Shown: positions 33,840 to 42,961, numbered from the stretch's first letter. The stretch is 64,000 nt of DNA from Arthrobacter sp. zg-Y919 (GCF_030142045.1 NZ_CP126242.1:2666001-2730000); one strand, 5' to 3'. Numbers and translations: made by a program. The notes: a model not told the origin generated them from the sequence alone.

Positions 33840-35207
33840 ATGGAAGAAACCACGCAGGAAAAGCCTGCCTCCAAACTCAAGCAGGGCATCACCGGCCCCA
33901 TGCTTTATTTGTTCATTTTGGGCGACGTCCTCGGCGCCGGTATTTACGCGCTGGTGGGCGAAGTGTCCGGTGAAGTCGGCGGGGCCATCTGGGTTCCGCT
34001 GCTGGTTGCCCTCGTCCTCGCACTGCTGACCGCGGCCTCGTACGCCGAATTGGTGACGAAGTATCCCAAGGCCGGCGGTGCGGCGGTGTTCGCCCAGCGT
34101 GCCTTCAAGGTCCCGGCCATTTCCTTCCTGGTCGGTTTCGCCATGCTGGCCGCCGGCGTGACCAGCGCCGCGGGCCTGGCATTGGCGTTCACCGGGGACT
34201 ACCTCAGCCCGTTCCTGGATGTGCCGCCGGTCCCGGCTGCCATCGTGTTCCTGCTGCTGGTGGCGCTGCTGAACGCCCGCGGAATTTCCGAGTCGGTGCG
34301 CAGCAACGTGGTGATGACCGTGATTGAGCTTTCCGGCCTCGTGCTGGTGATTGTGCTGGTCGGCCTGATGCTGGGCCAGGACGAGGGTTACACCGAGCAG
34401 ATCACCGAGTTCCCGGTAGGCGTGAATCCGGGCACCGCCGTCCTTGGCGCGTCCGTCATTGCCTACTACTCCTTCGTCGGCTTCGAGGTTTCGGCCAACG
34501 TTGCCGAAGAGGTCCGTGACGTCCGCCGGGTCTACCCGAAGGCGATTTTCGGCGCCATGCTCACCGCCGGCCTGGTCTACGTCCTGATCGGACTGGCCGC
34601 CTCGATTGCGCTGCCGACCGAGGACCTCACCGGCTCCTCAGGCCCGCTGCTCGACGTCGTCAGCGCCACCGGCTTCGGCGTCCCGGACTGGCTCTTCAGC
34701 CTGATCGCCCTGATCGCCGTGGCCAACGGCGCCCTGCTGACCATGATCATGTCCTCACGGCTGACCTTCGGCATGTCGGAGCAGGGCCTGCTTCCCGCCG
34801 TCTTCAGCCGGGTGCTGCCCAACCGCAGGACTCCGTGGGTGGCCATCATCGCCACCACCGCCATCGCCATGCTGCTGACCATGACCGGCGGGCTGGCCTC
34901 CCTGGCGGAGACCGTGGTCCTGCTGCTGCTCTTCGTCTTCCTGAGCACGAATGTGGCAGTCATTGTGCTGCGCAGGGACAAGGTAGCGGAAAAACACTTC
35001 CAGGCCCCCATTGTGGTGCCGTACCTGGCCATCGCGTCCTGCCTGCTGCTGCTGACCCAGCAGGACGGCACCGTGTGGCTGCGGGCCGGAGCGCTGATGG
35101 CCGTTGGCCTGCTGTTGTTCGGCGCGCGGTTCCTGGCCAAGGGGAAGAACCTCGGCGCCAAGCCACGGCGCGGCCGGAAATCCCAGGACGCGGGCAAGGA
35201 ACAGTAA
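33840..35207 (+). CDS. APC family amino-acid/amine permease
   Basis: The 455-residue transporter has about twelve helices. Family features are LFILGDVLGAGIYALVGEVSGEVGG in helix 1, SYAELVTKYPKAGGAAVFAQRAF in helix 2, and SFVGFEVSANVAEEVRDVRRVYPKAIFGA in helix 6-7. The substrate is probably an amino acid or amine. The C-terminus is short and basic. The ATG at 33840 was chosen because an upstream in-frame ATG overlaps the -10 hexamer. A hairpin follows the stop. Confidence 0.85.
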   Translation: MEETTQEKPASKLKQGITGPMLYLFILGDVLGAGIYALVGEVSGEVGGAIWVPLLVALVLALLTAASYAELVTKYPKAGGAAVFAQRAFKVPAISFLVGFAMLAAGVTSAAGLALAFTGDYLSPFLDVPPVPAAIVFLLLVALLNARGISESVRSNVVMTVIELSGLVLVIVLVGLMLGQDEGYTEQITEFPVGVNPGTAVLGASVIAYYSFVGFEVSANVAEEVRDVRRVYPKAIFGAMLTAGLVYVLIGLAASIALPTEDLTGSSGPLLDVVSATGFGVPDWLFSLIALIAVANGALLTMIMSSRLTFGMSEQGLLPAVFSRVLPNRRTPWVAIIATTAIAMLLTMTGGLASLAETVVLLLLFVFLSTNVAVIVLRRDKVAEKHFQAPIVVPYLAIASCLLLLTQQDGTVWLRAGALMAVGLLLFGARFLAKGKNLGAKPRRGRKSQDAGKEQ

Positions 35208-35217
35208 GCCGCGGGTC

Positions 35218-35243
35218 CCGGCCGGCGTCACAACGCCGGCCGG
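35218..35243. terminator. Shared hairpin between convergent genes
   Basis: CCGGCCGGCGT pairs perfectly with ACGCCGGCCGG across a 4-base loop. It lies between the APC permease and the TetR gene and overlaps the last codons of the latter. Confidence 0.7.
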
Positions 35244-35923
35244 GGAGTTCCCTCCGGTGCCAGCAGCCACGCCGCCACGACGTCCCCGAGCATCGACCGC
35301 AGATGCCCGTTCAGCGGCGGGGCGTGCAGGTCCCGGCCAAAGAGATAGCCGAAGGTGTACTGGTTCGCCACCTGGAAGACGCAGTACGCGCTGATGAGCA
35401 GATGCACGTCAAAGGCATCCACGTCATGGCGGAAGACTCCCTCGGCCTGCCCACGCTCCAGGATCTCGTCGAGGATGCCGACAGCGGGTTCCGCCAGGTC
35501 GCGGATTGAGTCGATCTGCCGGATGAAGACACCCCGGTGGATGTTTTCGATCATGACCAGCCGGATGAAGTCGCTGTGGCGCACATGGTGGTCATAGGTG
35601 AGTTCGGCCAGTTGCCGGATGGCCTCGGTGGGTTTCAGGCTGTCCACCTGGATGGCCCGCTCCGCCTCGCGGATGCCGCTGTAGGCCTTCTTGAGCACCG
35701 CCAGGTAAAGCTGTTCCTTGCTGCCGAAGTAGTAATAGATCATCCGCTTGGTGGTGCGGGTCCGGTCCGCAATTTCGTCGACGCGCGCTCCGGAATAACC
35801 CTGTGCGGCGAAAACCTCGGTGGATACCGCCAAAATTTCGGCGCGGGTCCGTTCCGGGTCACGCTTCCGCAGTGTTCCGCCCTGCTGCACGGTATCGCTG
35901 GCGATAACTCCACCGTCTTTCAT
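35228..35923 (-). CDS. TetR family regulator of the TRAP locus
   Basis: The 231-residue regulator has the N-terminal helix-turn-helix domain TRAEILAVSTEVFAAQGYSGARVDEIADRTRTTKRMIYYYFGSKEQLYLAV, about residues 24-75. The ligand-binding half is helical (TYDHHVRHSDFIRLVMIENIHRGVFI), close to TetR members that control aromatic or fatty-acid degradation. The ATG overlaps the stop of the phosphotriesterase-family gene by four bases. It is therefore the last gene of the TRAP operon and the likely reader of the palindrome at 39885. Confidence 0.88.
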   Translation of the reverse strand: MKDGGVIASDTVQQGGTLRKRDPERTRAEILAVSTEVFAAQGYSGARVDEIADRTRTTKRMIYYYFGSKEQLYLAVLKKAYSGIREAERAIQVDSLKPTEAIRQLAELTYDHHVRHSDFIRLVMIENIHRGVFIRQIDSIRDLAEPAVGILDEILERGQAEGVFRHDVDAFDVHLLISAYCVFQVANQYTFGYLFGRDLHAPPLNGHLRSMLGDVVAAWLLAPEGTPRPAL

Positions 35924-36915
35924 TTGTGGCCCGCATGCGCCAACAGGCGGCGGGGATTGTCAATCATCATTGCGTCCAGGACGCCGTCGTCCAGCCCCAG
36001 TTCGCGGAGGCGGGGCAGCACCCGGGTATGCACGTTTTCCATGTGCCAGTTCGGCACGGTCCGCTTGCGCCAGGACGGCGGGGTGATCCTGCTGAAGAAA
36101 GCCGCGTCATGCGAGAGCACTATTTGGTCAGCGTAGCCCCGGCTGATGAGTGCCCACAGCATGCGGAACCGCTGCGCGTCGGAGACCACATGCTCCATGC
36201 CGAACCGGTCGAAGCCCAGGAAGGATCCGGCGTCGGCGAGGGCCATTAGATAGTCAAGGTCGTCGGAGTCCCCCGCATGGCCGATCACTACGCGGTCCAG
36301 CGGCACCCCCAGCCGCGCCAGCAGCTGCTGCTGGCCGATCCCGCCGCGGGAGGGAGCGTGCGAGTGGGTGGTCACCGGTACCCCGGTTTCCAAATGGGCG
36401 TGCGCCGCAGCCGCGAACACGCGTTCGACGTCGGCAGTGATGCCGTCGGCATCGGAAAAGACCTTCAACATGCCCGCCCGGATATCCGTGCCGGCAATTC
36501 CTTCCCGGATATCCCGCAGGAACAGCTCCACCAACGGATCCTCCGAGTCCACCAGGCCGCCGGGGCCGTGGGTCCGGAAAAACTGTGGCAGCCCGTCAGC
36601 GGTGTAGTACCCCGTGGCCGCGACCAGCCGAACCGGGCTGCGCCGCGCCACGCGGAGCACCCGGGCAACATCGCGTCCCAGCCCAGGCACTGTGAGGTCG
36701 ACGACGGTGCGCACCCCGAGCGCGTAGAGCCGCTCGAAACCGGCCACAGCCTTCTCGACCGCCTGCTCCTCATCCCATTCAGGATGGGGCAGATTGAGGT
36801 CAAGTTCCGGATGGCCCACGAAAACGTGCTCATGGATCAGGGTTGTCCCGAGCTCGTCCGCGGGCACGTCACCGGTAAAGGTTGGAACGGTGTGCGCCGC
36901 CGTCGTCGACCGCAC
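35920..36915 (-). CDS. Phosphotriesterase-family amidohydrolase/lactonase
   Basis: The 331-residue enzyme has the binuclear metal ligands in order: HEH (His28, His30), the bridging Lys151 in LKVFSDADG, His184/His186 in THSHA, His213 in IGHAGD and Asp270 in LSHDAAFF. This matches phosphotriesterase-like lactonases more than true organophosphate hydrolases, although activity is not proved. There is no secretion signal, so it is cytoplasmic. It starts with ATG a few bases after dctP and overlaps the TetR gene. A lactone or ester imported by the TRAP transporter is the obvious candidate substrate. Confidence 0.88.
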   Translation of the reverse strand: MRSTTAAHTVPTFTGDVPADELGTTLIHEHVFVGHPELDLNLPHPEWDEEQAVEKAVAGFERLYALGVRTVVDLTVPGLGRDVARVLRVARRSPVRLVAATGYYTADGLPQFFRTHGPGGLVDSEDPLVELFLRDIREGIAGTDIRAGMLKVFSDADGITADVERVFAAAAHAHLETGVPVTTHSHAPSRGGIGQQQLLARLGVPLDRVVIGHAGDSDDLDYLMALADAGSFLGFDRFGMEHVVSDAQRFRMLWALISRGYADQIVLSHDAAFFSRITPPSWRKRTVPNWHMENVHTRVLPRLRELGLDDGVLDAMMIDNPRRLLAHAGHK

Positions 36916-36920
36916 GGCGG

Positions 36921-37946
36921 TTACTCTGCCGTGGCGCGGATGGCTTCGAATACTTCCAGTGAATCTCCGGTGTATTCGGACTCCAGGTACTCAAGGGACT
37001 GGCTGCGGAAGGCGTCCACGTCGACGTCCTCCACGATTTCCCAGGCGCCTTCAGCCTTCCACTCGGACAGCGTTTCCGCTTCGTCTTCCTCGACGCAGGA
37101 TGTCACTTCAGTGACAGCCTTCTCGACGGCGGCGTTCACGGCGTCCTGCTGGTCGCCGGAGAGTTCGTTCCAGACCGGACCCGCAATGATGAGGTTGGTG
37201 TTCAGTTGGTGGCCCGTCAGGGACAGGTAGTCCTGCACCTCGGCGAGGTTCTGCGCCTTGATGTTGGTGACCGGGTTTTCCTGGCCGTCCACGGTGCCCT
37301 GCTGCAGGGCGAGATACAGCTCCTCATAGGCCACTTCGGTGGCGGAAGCACCAAGGGCTTCTGCGTTCATCAGGAACTGCGGTGAACCGGGGAAGCGGAT
37401 CCGCAGACCCTCCAGGTCCTCAGGCTTGGTGATGGGCTTGCCGGCGGTGAAGTGCCGGGCCCCCGCAGACCAGGCGCCCAGGGTCTGGACACCGGCGGCT
37501 TCGGCGAAGCCGTCGACCACGGTCTTCGACTCGTCGCTGGCCATGAATGCGGCAAGGTGGTCCGAATCCTCGAAGACGTAGGCTGCGTCAAGCACGCTGA
37601 TGGGCTCGTAGACCGAGCCCAGGGCCGATGCTCCCTGGATATCGATATCGATGTCGCCGGAGGCCACGGAGGCGACGCGGTCCGCGTCGCCGCCAAGCTG
37701 GCTGGACGGGAAGATCTCCACGGTCACCCCGACATCCGCTGCCGCAACCTCGTCGGCGATGACCTGGGCTCCACAGCGGTGCTGCGGCTGGTCTTCGTTG
37801 TAGCTGTGGGCCAGCGTGAGCTCTACTTCCTCTCCGCTTCCTCCTCCTTCAGCTCCGGAATCTCCGCCTGAGCAGCTGACCAGCATCATTGCCGGCAGCA
37901 CTGCGAGGGTGGCCAGGGCCAGGTGCTTGCTTCGTTGTGCCTTCAT
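36921..37946 (-). CDS. dctP: TRAP transporter substrate-binding protein (DctP-like)
   Basis: The 341-residue binding protein has a lipobox MLVSC (Cys25) and the DctP pattern: ELTLAHSYNEDQPQHRCG, LEGLRIRFPGSPQFLMNAEALGASATEVAYEELYLALQQGTVDGQENPV and LTGHQLNTNLIIAGPVWNELSGD. The Arg in RIRFPGSP is the conserved carboxylate-binding residue, so the ligand is probably an organic acid. The start at 37946 follows AGAGAGA and gives the lipoprotein signal; an in-frame codon 48 bases upstream does not. Confidence 0.92.
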   Translation of the reverse strand: MKAQRSKHLALATLAVLPAMMLVSCSGGDSGAEGGGSGEEVELTLAHSYNEDQPQHRCGAQVIADEVAAADVGVTVEIFPSSQLGGDADRVASVASGDIDIDIQGASALGSVYEPISVLDAAYVFEDSDHLAAFMASDESKTVVDGFAEAAGVQTLGAWSAGARHFTAGKPITKPEDLEGLRIRFPGSPQFLMNAEALGASATEVAYEELYLALQQGTVDGQENPVTNIKAQNLAEVQDYLSLTGHQLNTNLIIAGPVWNELSGDQQDAVNAAVEKAVTEVTSCVEEDEAETLSEWKAEGAWEIVEDVDVDAFRSQSLEYLESEYTGDSLEVFEAIRATAE

Positions 37947-37998
37947 GGTTGTCTCTCTTCTCGGTTTGGGATGGTTGTGCGTAGGGGGATTCAAGGGC

Positions 37999-39273
37999 CT
38001 AGAGCCCCAGCAGGCCGGGGAGCACCTGCAGCGCTTCAGGGAAGGCGATGATCAGGGCCAGGATGGCCAGGAACGGGATGATGAACGGCAGGCAGCCGCG
38101 GAAGACCTCGCCGATCCGGGTCCTGGACACCGCTGAGGTGACAAAGAGCACCGTGCCCACCGGAGGGGTCAGCAGGCCGATCATGAGCGAGATGATGAGC
38201 AGTACACCGAAGGAAATCGGGTTGACCCCGTACTGCACGGCAATCGGCATCAGGATCGGAACCACAAGCACCAGAATGGCCGTCGCATCGATGACGGTGC
38301 CCAGCAGCAGTGCGAGCAGGACCACCAGGATCAGGAAGACCGTGGGATTGTCGGTGAACCCGAACAGCGCCTCGGTGAGCATCTGCGGCAGCCGCTCCCG
38401 GGCGAGGATGTAGCCCAGCAGGGACGCACTGGCCACGATCAGCATGATGCCGGTTGTGGTGAGGACGGTTTCCTTGATGGCGGCCAGCAGCCCTGCCATG
38501 GAGAGGGTGCGCTGGCCAAGGCCGAGCAGCAGCATGTACATCACGCCGACGGCGGCGGCTTCGGTGGGGGTGAAGATGCCGGCCAGGATGCCGCCCAGAA
38601 TGATGATCGGCGCCAGCAGCGGCAGGGCGACACCCTTGAGTGAGGCAACGAATTCGGCCTTGTCGAAGGTGCCCTTGACGATGTTGGGCTGCCGGCGGAC
38701 CAGGATGTAGACCACGATGCAGAGCCCCAGGGTCATGGCTAGGGCAGGCAGGACGGAGGCTGCGAACAGCGCGCCGGTGGACACGGCGGCGAGGCCGGAG
38801 AAGATGACTGCCGGGATACTCGGCGGCATCACCGGCGCGATGAGGGATGAGGACGCGACGACGCCGGTGGCGAAGCGGCGGCTGTACCCGTTGCGGAGCA
38901 TGGCGGGAATTTCCACCTTGCCCAGCGCTGCCGCATCCGCAACGGCGGATCCGCTCATCCAGGAGAAGCCCAGGCTGACGCCGACGCTCACGTAACCGAG
39001 GTTGCCGCGCACGGAGGCAAAGGCCGCCATGGCGAAGCGGAACAGCCGGTCCGCAATTCCAGCATGGTTGGCCAGCGCGCCGAGGAGGATAAAGAGCGGT
39101 ACAGCCAGCAGCGGAAAGCTGTCGGCGGCGTTGGCCACTTCGCGCAGCGCGCTGCCGGGAGAGCGGCCGTTCACCAGCATGTAGACCAGCGACGGGCCGA
39201 GGAAGGCAATAGCCACCGGGACACGGATGACCAGGAGCACCGCAATGGCGATGCCGAGGAGGGCGAGCATCAT
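37999..39273 (-). CDS. dctM: TRAP transporter large permease (DctM-like)
   Basis: The 424-residue membrane protein has about twelve helices. Family blocks are FPLLAVPLFILLGALANHAGI, VASSSLIAPVMPPSIPAVIFSGLA and TPPVGTVLFVTSAVS. It is the ion-coupled channel subunit. The ATG overlaps the dctQ stop by four bases. It lies 52 bases before dctP. Confidence 0.93.
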   Translation of the reverse strand: MMLALLGIAIAVLLVIRVPVAIAFLGPSLVYMLVNGRSPGSALREVANAADSFPLLAVPLFILLGALANHAGIADRLFRFAMAAFASVRGNLGYVSVGVSLGFSWMSGSAVADAAALGKVEIPAMLRNGYSRRFATGVVASSSLIAPVMPPSIPAVIFSGLAAVSTGALFAASVLPALAMTLGLCIVVYILVRRQPNIVKGTFDKAEFVASLKGVALPLLAPIIILGGILAGIFTPTEAAAVGVMYMLLLGLGQRTLSMAGLLAAIKETVLTTTGIMLIVASASLLGYILARERLPQMLTEALFGFTDNPTVFLILVVLLALLLGTVIDATAILVLVVPILMPIAVQYGVNPISFGVLLIISLMIGLLTPPVGTVLFVTSAVSRTRIGEVFRGCLPFIIPFLAILALIIAFPEALQVLPGLLGL

Positions 39274-39821
39274 ACGACCACCGCCGGTGCTTCATCGCTG
39301 TCGTACTCGGTGAGCATCGGGCCGTTTTTCGCGACCAGGACCGCTGCAACCAGGGCCCGGACCGTCAGGCTGAGCACGCCCAGGAGCACGGGCAGGTAGA
39401 CGAAGGACATGGGCACGCGAAGCACGGGTGACTTAATGATCTGCTGCGAGTCAATGAGCGCGAAGGCTTCGATGGTCAGACCGAATCCGGTGACTGCCAC
39501 CACCACCAGCGCAATGACCTGGACCCAGCGGACCACCATCTGGTTGGGGATGGCGTCCACGATCTCCAAGGCGATATGTCCGTTGGTGCTCACCAGCACG
39601 CCGGCTGCGGCGAAGGTCAGCCAGATGAGTGCAAAGCGGGCAAGCTCACCGGTCCAGGCGTAGCCTCCTCCGGGCAGGTAGCGCTGCAGGGCCTGCATAA
39701 AGACCATTGCCAGGATGGTGATAAGCGCGACGGCGCCGATAAATATTTCAATGCGGGTGATAACCGCCGCGGTTTTCTGCCACCGCCCCTGTCCGGGTGA
39801 TGGCTGCTGCTTGTCCGGCAC
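39270..39821 (-). CDS. dctQ: TRAP transporter small permease (DctQ-like)
   Basis: The 183-residue membrane protein has four helices (about 20-42, 60-82, 95-117, 135-160) and the DctQ pattern RYLPGGGYAWTGELARFALIWLTFAAAGV. GAAGGAG lies just before the GTG start. It is the first gene of dctQ-dctM-dctP-hydrolase-tetR. Confidence 0.9.
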   Translation of the reverse strand: MPDKQQPSPGQGRWQKTAAVITRIEIFIGAVALITILAMVFMQALQRYLPGGGYAWTGELARFALIWLTFAAAGVLVSTNGHIALEIVDAIPNQMVVRWVQVIALVVVAVTGFGLTIEAFALIDSQQIIKSPVLRVPMSFVYLPVLLGVLSLTVRALVAAVLVAKNGPMLTEYDSDEAPAVVV

Positions 39822-39867
39822 TTGACTCCTTCGTCAACAACGTCGGCAGGCGCTGCCGATCGGTTGT

Positions 39868-39904
39868 AACTTACTAGTTAATACATTGTGAGACAACTCA
39901 CAAT
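39868..39904 (-). promoter_or_regulatory. Promoter and palindromic operator of the TRAP operon
   Basis: On the minus strand TTGTCT (39896-39891), a 17-base spacer and TAAGTT (39873-39868) form a plausible promoter about 47 bases upstream of dctQ. A perfect inverted repeat, ATTGTGAG-ACAA-CTCACAAT (39885-39904), covers the -35 box. A repressor bound there would block polymerase. The operon's own TetR is the best candidate. Confidence 0.65.
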
Positions 39905-39966
39905 TTGGTAACTCCCGCCCCACCCGGAACGCAGAACGCCCCCGGAACGCAGAGCCCCCAATACGC

Positions 39967-40000
39967 AGAACGCCCCGGACCGTTCGGTCCGGGGCGTTCT
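39967..40000. terminator. Hairpin between YihY and TRAP regions
   Basis: A perfect 15-bp stem, AGAACGCCCCGGACC with its complement, and a GTTC loop. It is 28 bases beyond the YihY-family stop. The T-rich GTTTCTTT lies on the plus side, so it would be stronger in that direction. Nearby bases 39930-39975 repeat CGCAGAACGCCCC twice. Confidence 0.65.
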
Positions 40001-40028
40001 GTTTCTTTGAGAGCTTTGGCGCTAAGGG

Positions 40029-41102
40029 CTACTCGTGCAGGTGGTCGTCGTAGTCCTTGCCGGCGTGCTGCTGGCGCAGCTTCCGGCCTTCCTCGATGTC
40101 TTTCTCTTCCTGCTCCTGGCGCTTCTCCGTCTGGCGGGTGTCACGCGGGGGAAGCTGCACGGATTCCTCGGCCTGGATGCCTGCCTGCAGTTCGCGGCCG
40201 CGCTCCACCTCGGCGTCGAACTCCGCACCGAAGAGCAGGGACACATTGGCCAGCCAGATCCACAGCAGCAGGACGATGACGCCGCCGATGGCACCGTAGG
40301 TGGCGTTGTAGTTGCCGAAGTTTGCGACGTAGAAGCTGAAGCCAAGGGTCACGATCGCCAGGATCACGAGGGCAATCAGCGAGCCCATGCTCATCCAGCG
40401 GAATTTAGGCTGCTTGACGTTCGGGGTGGCGTAGTAAAGGACTGCGATGATCAGCACGGCGAAGATCAGCATGACCGGCCACTTGGCGATGTTCCAGACG
40501 GTTACCGCTTCACTGCCCAGGCCGATGACGTTGCCGATCGCTTCGGCGATCGGGCCGGAAATCACCAGCATCAGCATCAGTGCGGCCGCCATCAGGACCA
40601 GGATCAGGGTCACAAGCAGCTGCGTGGGAAGCAGTTTCCAGGCGGGCCGGCCTTCATCCACTTCGTAAATGCGGTTGAGGGAACGGCCGAACGCCTTCAC
40701 GAAGCCGGAGGCGGACCAGAGGGCGCCCACGATACCGATGATCAACGTGATGCCGGCAGCGCTGGAGTTCGTCAGCTGCTCGATGGGTCCCTGAATGACC
40801 TTGGCGGCGTCTTCGGGCGCAAACTGCTTAACGAAGTCCAGCAGGGCATTCGTGGTGCTTTCGCCCTGTCCCACGACCCCCAGGATGGAGACCATGGCCA
40901 GCAGTGCCGGGAAGATCGCCAGGACGGTGTAGTACGTCAGCGCCGCGGCCAGGTCGGTGCACTGGTCCTTGGAAAACTCCCGGACGGTCTTCTTGAGGAT
41001 GTATTTCCAGTTGGGTTTGGAAACCTCGGTGGGTTTATCGGGTTTGCGTGCGTCGTCCGGACTCGGTGCTGTCTCGGCTTTGCTGTTGCTGTCCTGCGCC
41101 AC
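40029..41102 (-). CDS. YihY/BrkB family membrane protein
   Basis: The 357-residue protein has six helices of the YihY/BrkB (Virul_Fac_BrkB) family. Signatures are DQCTDLAAALTYYTVLAIFPALLAMVSILG and GAIGGVIVLLLWIWLANVSLLFGAEFDAEVERGRELQAG. The function is unclear; older names such as ribonuclease BN are wrong. The N-terminal 45 and C-terminal 60 residues are hydrophilic. The GTG start follows AGGAGG by 5 bases. Confidence 0.92.
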   Translation of the reverse strand: MAQDSNSKAETAPSPDDARKPDKPTEVSKPNWKYILKKTVREFSKDQCTDLAAALTYYTVLAIFPALLAMVSILGVVGQGESTTNALLDFVKQFAPEDAAKVIQGPIEQLTNSSAAGITLIIGIVGALWSASGFVKAFGRSLNRIYEVDEGRPAWKLLPTQLLVTLILVLMAAALMLMLVISGPIAEAIGNVIGLGSEAVTVWNIAKWPVMLIFAVLIIAVLYYATPNVKQPKFRWMSMGSLIALVILAIVTLGFSFYVANFGNYNATYGAIGGVIVLLLWIWLANVSLLFGAEFDAEVERGRELQAGIQAEESVQLPPRDTRQTEKRQEQEEKDIEEGRKLRQQHAGKDYDDHLHE

Positions 41103-41196
41103 TTCGGCCTCCTGCGGGGATGGATGTCTGCCCCCATGCTATTAGTAAGCGTTCTTAGCAACAAAGAGGTTCCGCTGACGTGGGCACCCCGGCGGT

Positions 41197-41508
41197 TCAG
41201 CGCAGGCCGTAGTAATCCATCAAAACCGACTCTTCTCCGGGGCTGAGCGGATTTTCCGGATTCGCTCCCGGCGAGTGCGCCACCTGGTTCCTGCTGTAGT
41301 TCACGAAGATGTCCTGCCCGTCGCGCCGGGCACTGATCAACGGAACATAGTGCTCCTCGGTCGCGAACAGGCCCAGATCGACGGTGACCCAGACGGGTTC
41401 GCCCGTGACCCGGTCCAGGTGGACCTCCCCCACCAGCCCCAGCCGTTCGCCGTCGTTGGCCCAGACACTGGAGCCCTGGATTTCGTGGAGCACAAAAGCA
41501 TCCGCCAT
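41197..41508 (-). CDS. PRC-barrel-like small protein
   Basis: The 103-residue protein has the pattern of a PRC-barrel domain: GSSVWANDGERLGLVGEVHLDRVTGEPVWVTVDLGLF followed by YVPLISARRDGQDIFVNYSRNQV. Such domains occur in stress and RNA-related proteins. The C-terminal 25 residues are Pro/Glu-rich. It is probably cytoplasmic. No neighbour links it to a pathway. Confidence 0.7.
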   Translation of the reverse strand: MADAFVLHEIQGSSVWANDGERLGLVGEVHLDRVTGEPVWVTVDLGLFATEEHYVPLISARRDGQDIFVNYSRNQVAHSPGANPENPLSPGEESVLMDYYGLR

Positions 41509-41617
41509 CGTCCCGTCCCTTCGCCGGCCCGGCGGTGCTGCCGGGGTTCTTATTGCCGCCCGGCGTACGGCCTGCTGTCAACACCTCCGGCGTGTGGCCC
41601 GGCCGGGAACGGGAAAG

Positions 41618-42838
41618 TCAGCGGGACTGCTCCTCTGCGGCGTCCTCCCGTTCGGCGAAGACCTCCTCGCCGGGGCCGGAGAAGCTCACGCGGCGCTCCA
41701 CGGCGTCGATGCTGCCGGTGAACAGCTGGGAGTCGCTGGTGTCCTCGCTGCGCGTCGCCGGGGCGCTGCGGGGAACGCGCTGCGCCGCGCGGGCCGGTGG
41801 ACGGACTTCCTCCCAGCGCTGCCGGGGAAGGGCCTCCGGATGGTGTTCCTGCAGGTGTGTCACCATGGTTTCGCGGATGAGGCAGCGCAGGTCGAACAGG
41901 GTGCCGCTGTCCACGGCGCTGACGAGGATGCGGATCCGCACCAGGCCCTTCACCGCGTCCGTCACCTGCAGGACACTGGTGCGCTGGTCCCACAGGTCGG
42001 TGTCGGCCAGGATCTCCCTGAGCAGGGTGCGCAGCTCCCCCACCGGGACCCGCCAGTCCAGGTCCAGTTCCACCGTGCCCAGGATGTCCGACCGGCGGCG
42101 GGTCCAGTTCTGGAACGGCGTGGTGGTGAAGTAGGTGGAGGGCAGGATCAGGCGCCGGTCGTCCCAGATGTGGAGCACCACGTAGGTCATGGTGATTTCC
42201 TCGATGGTGCCCCATTCGCCTTCCACCACAACGACGTCGTCCACCCGGATCGCATCGGTGAAGGCCAGCTGCATTCCGGCAAAGACATTCGTCAGCGTCC
42301 CCTGCACGGCGAGGCCGGCCACGATGGACAGCACACCGGCGGAGGCCAGGATGCCGGCGCCGAGGGCACGGACCTCGGGAATGGTCAGCAGCACACAGGC
42401 CACGGCCAGGCTGATCAGGATGGCGATGCCGACCCGCCGGCCCAGGATGACCTGGGTCTTGAGGCGCCGGTACCTGCGGTTATCGCGGGTATCGGTGCTG
42501 TACCTGGTGAGGATCATGGCCTCAATGACCAGCAGCACCACCACTGCAAGCCAGGCCACCGCACCAATCAGGCCCAGCACCAGCACATAGTCCACCGCCG
42601 GCAGCCACGAGGTCCCGGCTGCCGTGGCGCCGAGGGCAATCCGCACTCCGATCAGGGCGAGCCCCAGACGCAGCGGGTTCCGGGCCTTGACGGAGATTTC
42701 CCGGATGCCGGGTGTTTTCCGGAAGGCCCGGTGGACCACCTCCCGCAGGATCCGGGCGAGGATCAGGGCAACACCCACTGCCACCAGCACGGCAAAGAGC
42801 GGTTTAAAGCTGACGGCAAGGGAAAGGAGGTCTTCCAT
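41618..42838 (-). CDS. Mechanosensitive ion channel (MscS family)
   Basis: The 406-residue protein has five helices in the first 220 residues. The pore helix ILASAGVLSIVAGLAVQGTLTNVFAGMQLAFTDAIRVDD is of the MscS type. The cytoplasmic beta domain is VVVEGEWGTIEEITMTYVVLHIWDDRRLILPSTYFTTTPFQNW. The last 80 residues are an acidic, disordered-looking tail. Start assigned to the ATG at 42838 near the first helix; no clear ribosome-binding site is seen. It protects against osmotic down-shock in known members. Confidence 0.9.
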   Translation of the reverse strand: MEDLLSLAVSFKPLFAVLVAVGVALILARILREVVHRAFRKTPGIREISVKARNPLRLGLALIGVRIALGATAAGTSWLPAVDYVLVLGLIGAVAWLAVVVLLVIEAMILTRYSTDTRDNRRYRRLKTQVILGRRVGIAILISLAVACVLLTIPEVRALGAGILASAGVLSIVAGLAVQGTLTNVFAGMQLAFTDAIRVDDVVVVEGEWGTIEEITMTYVVLHIWDDRRLILPSTYFTTTPFQNWTRRRSDILGTVELDLDWRVPVGELRTLLREILADTDLWDQRTSVLQVTDAVKGLVRIRILVSAVDSGTLFDLRCLIRETMVTHLQEHHPEALPRQRWEEVRPPARAAQRVPRSAPATRSEDTSDSQLFTGSIDAVERRVSFSGPGEEVFAEREDAAEEQSR

Positions 42839-42928
42839 AGGTTCGATGATTGCAAACTGCCGTGGGGAACTGTCCAATCGGCGCGGGGCGTCCGGACCGC
42901 AGCCGGAGCGGGTGCAGGACGGTTAAAA

Positions 42929-42961
42929 AGCGGACACCCCGGGGATGCCGGGGTGTCCGCT
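42929..42961 (-). terminator. Intrinsic terminator of the orphan siderophore lipoprotein
   Basis: A 14-bp stem (AGCGGACACCCCGG and complement, 5-base loop) is followed on the minus strand by TTTTT. It lies about 48 bases beyond the stop at 43009. Confidence 0.92.

Noticed and set aside
38036..39349. Minus-strand frame of about 437 codons over dctM
   Set aside because: It overlaps the whole dctM gene in another frame and is Arg/His/Gly-rich without membrane helices; dctM has clear TRAP motifs and overlaps dctQ precisely.
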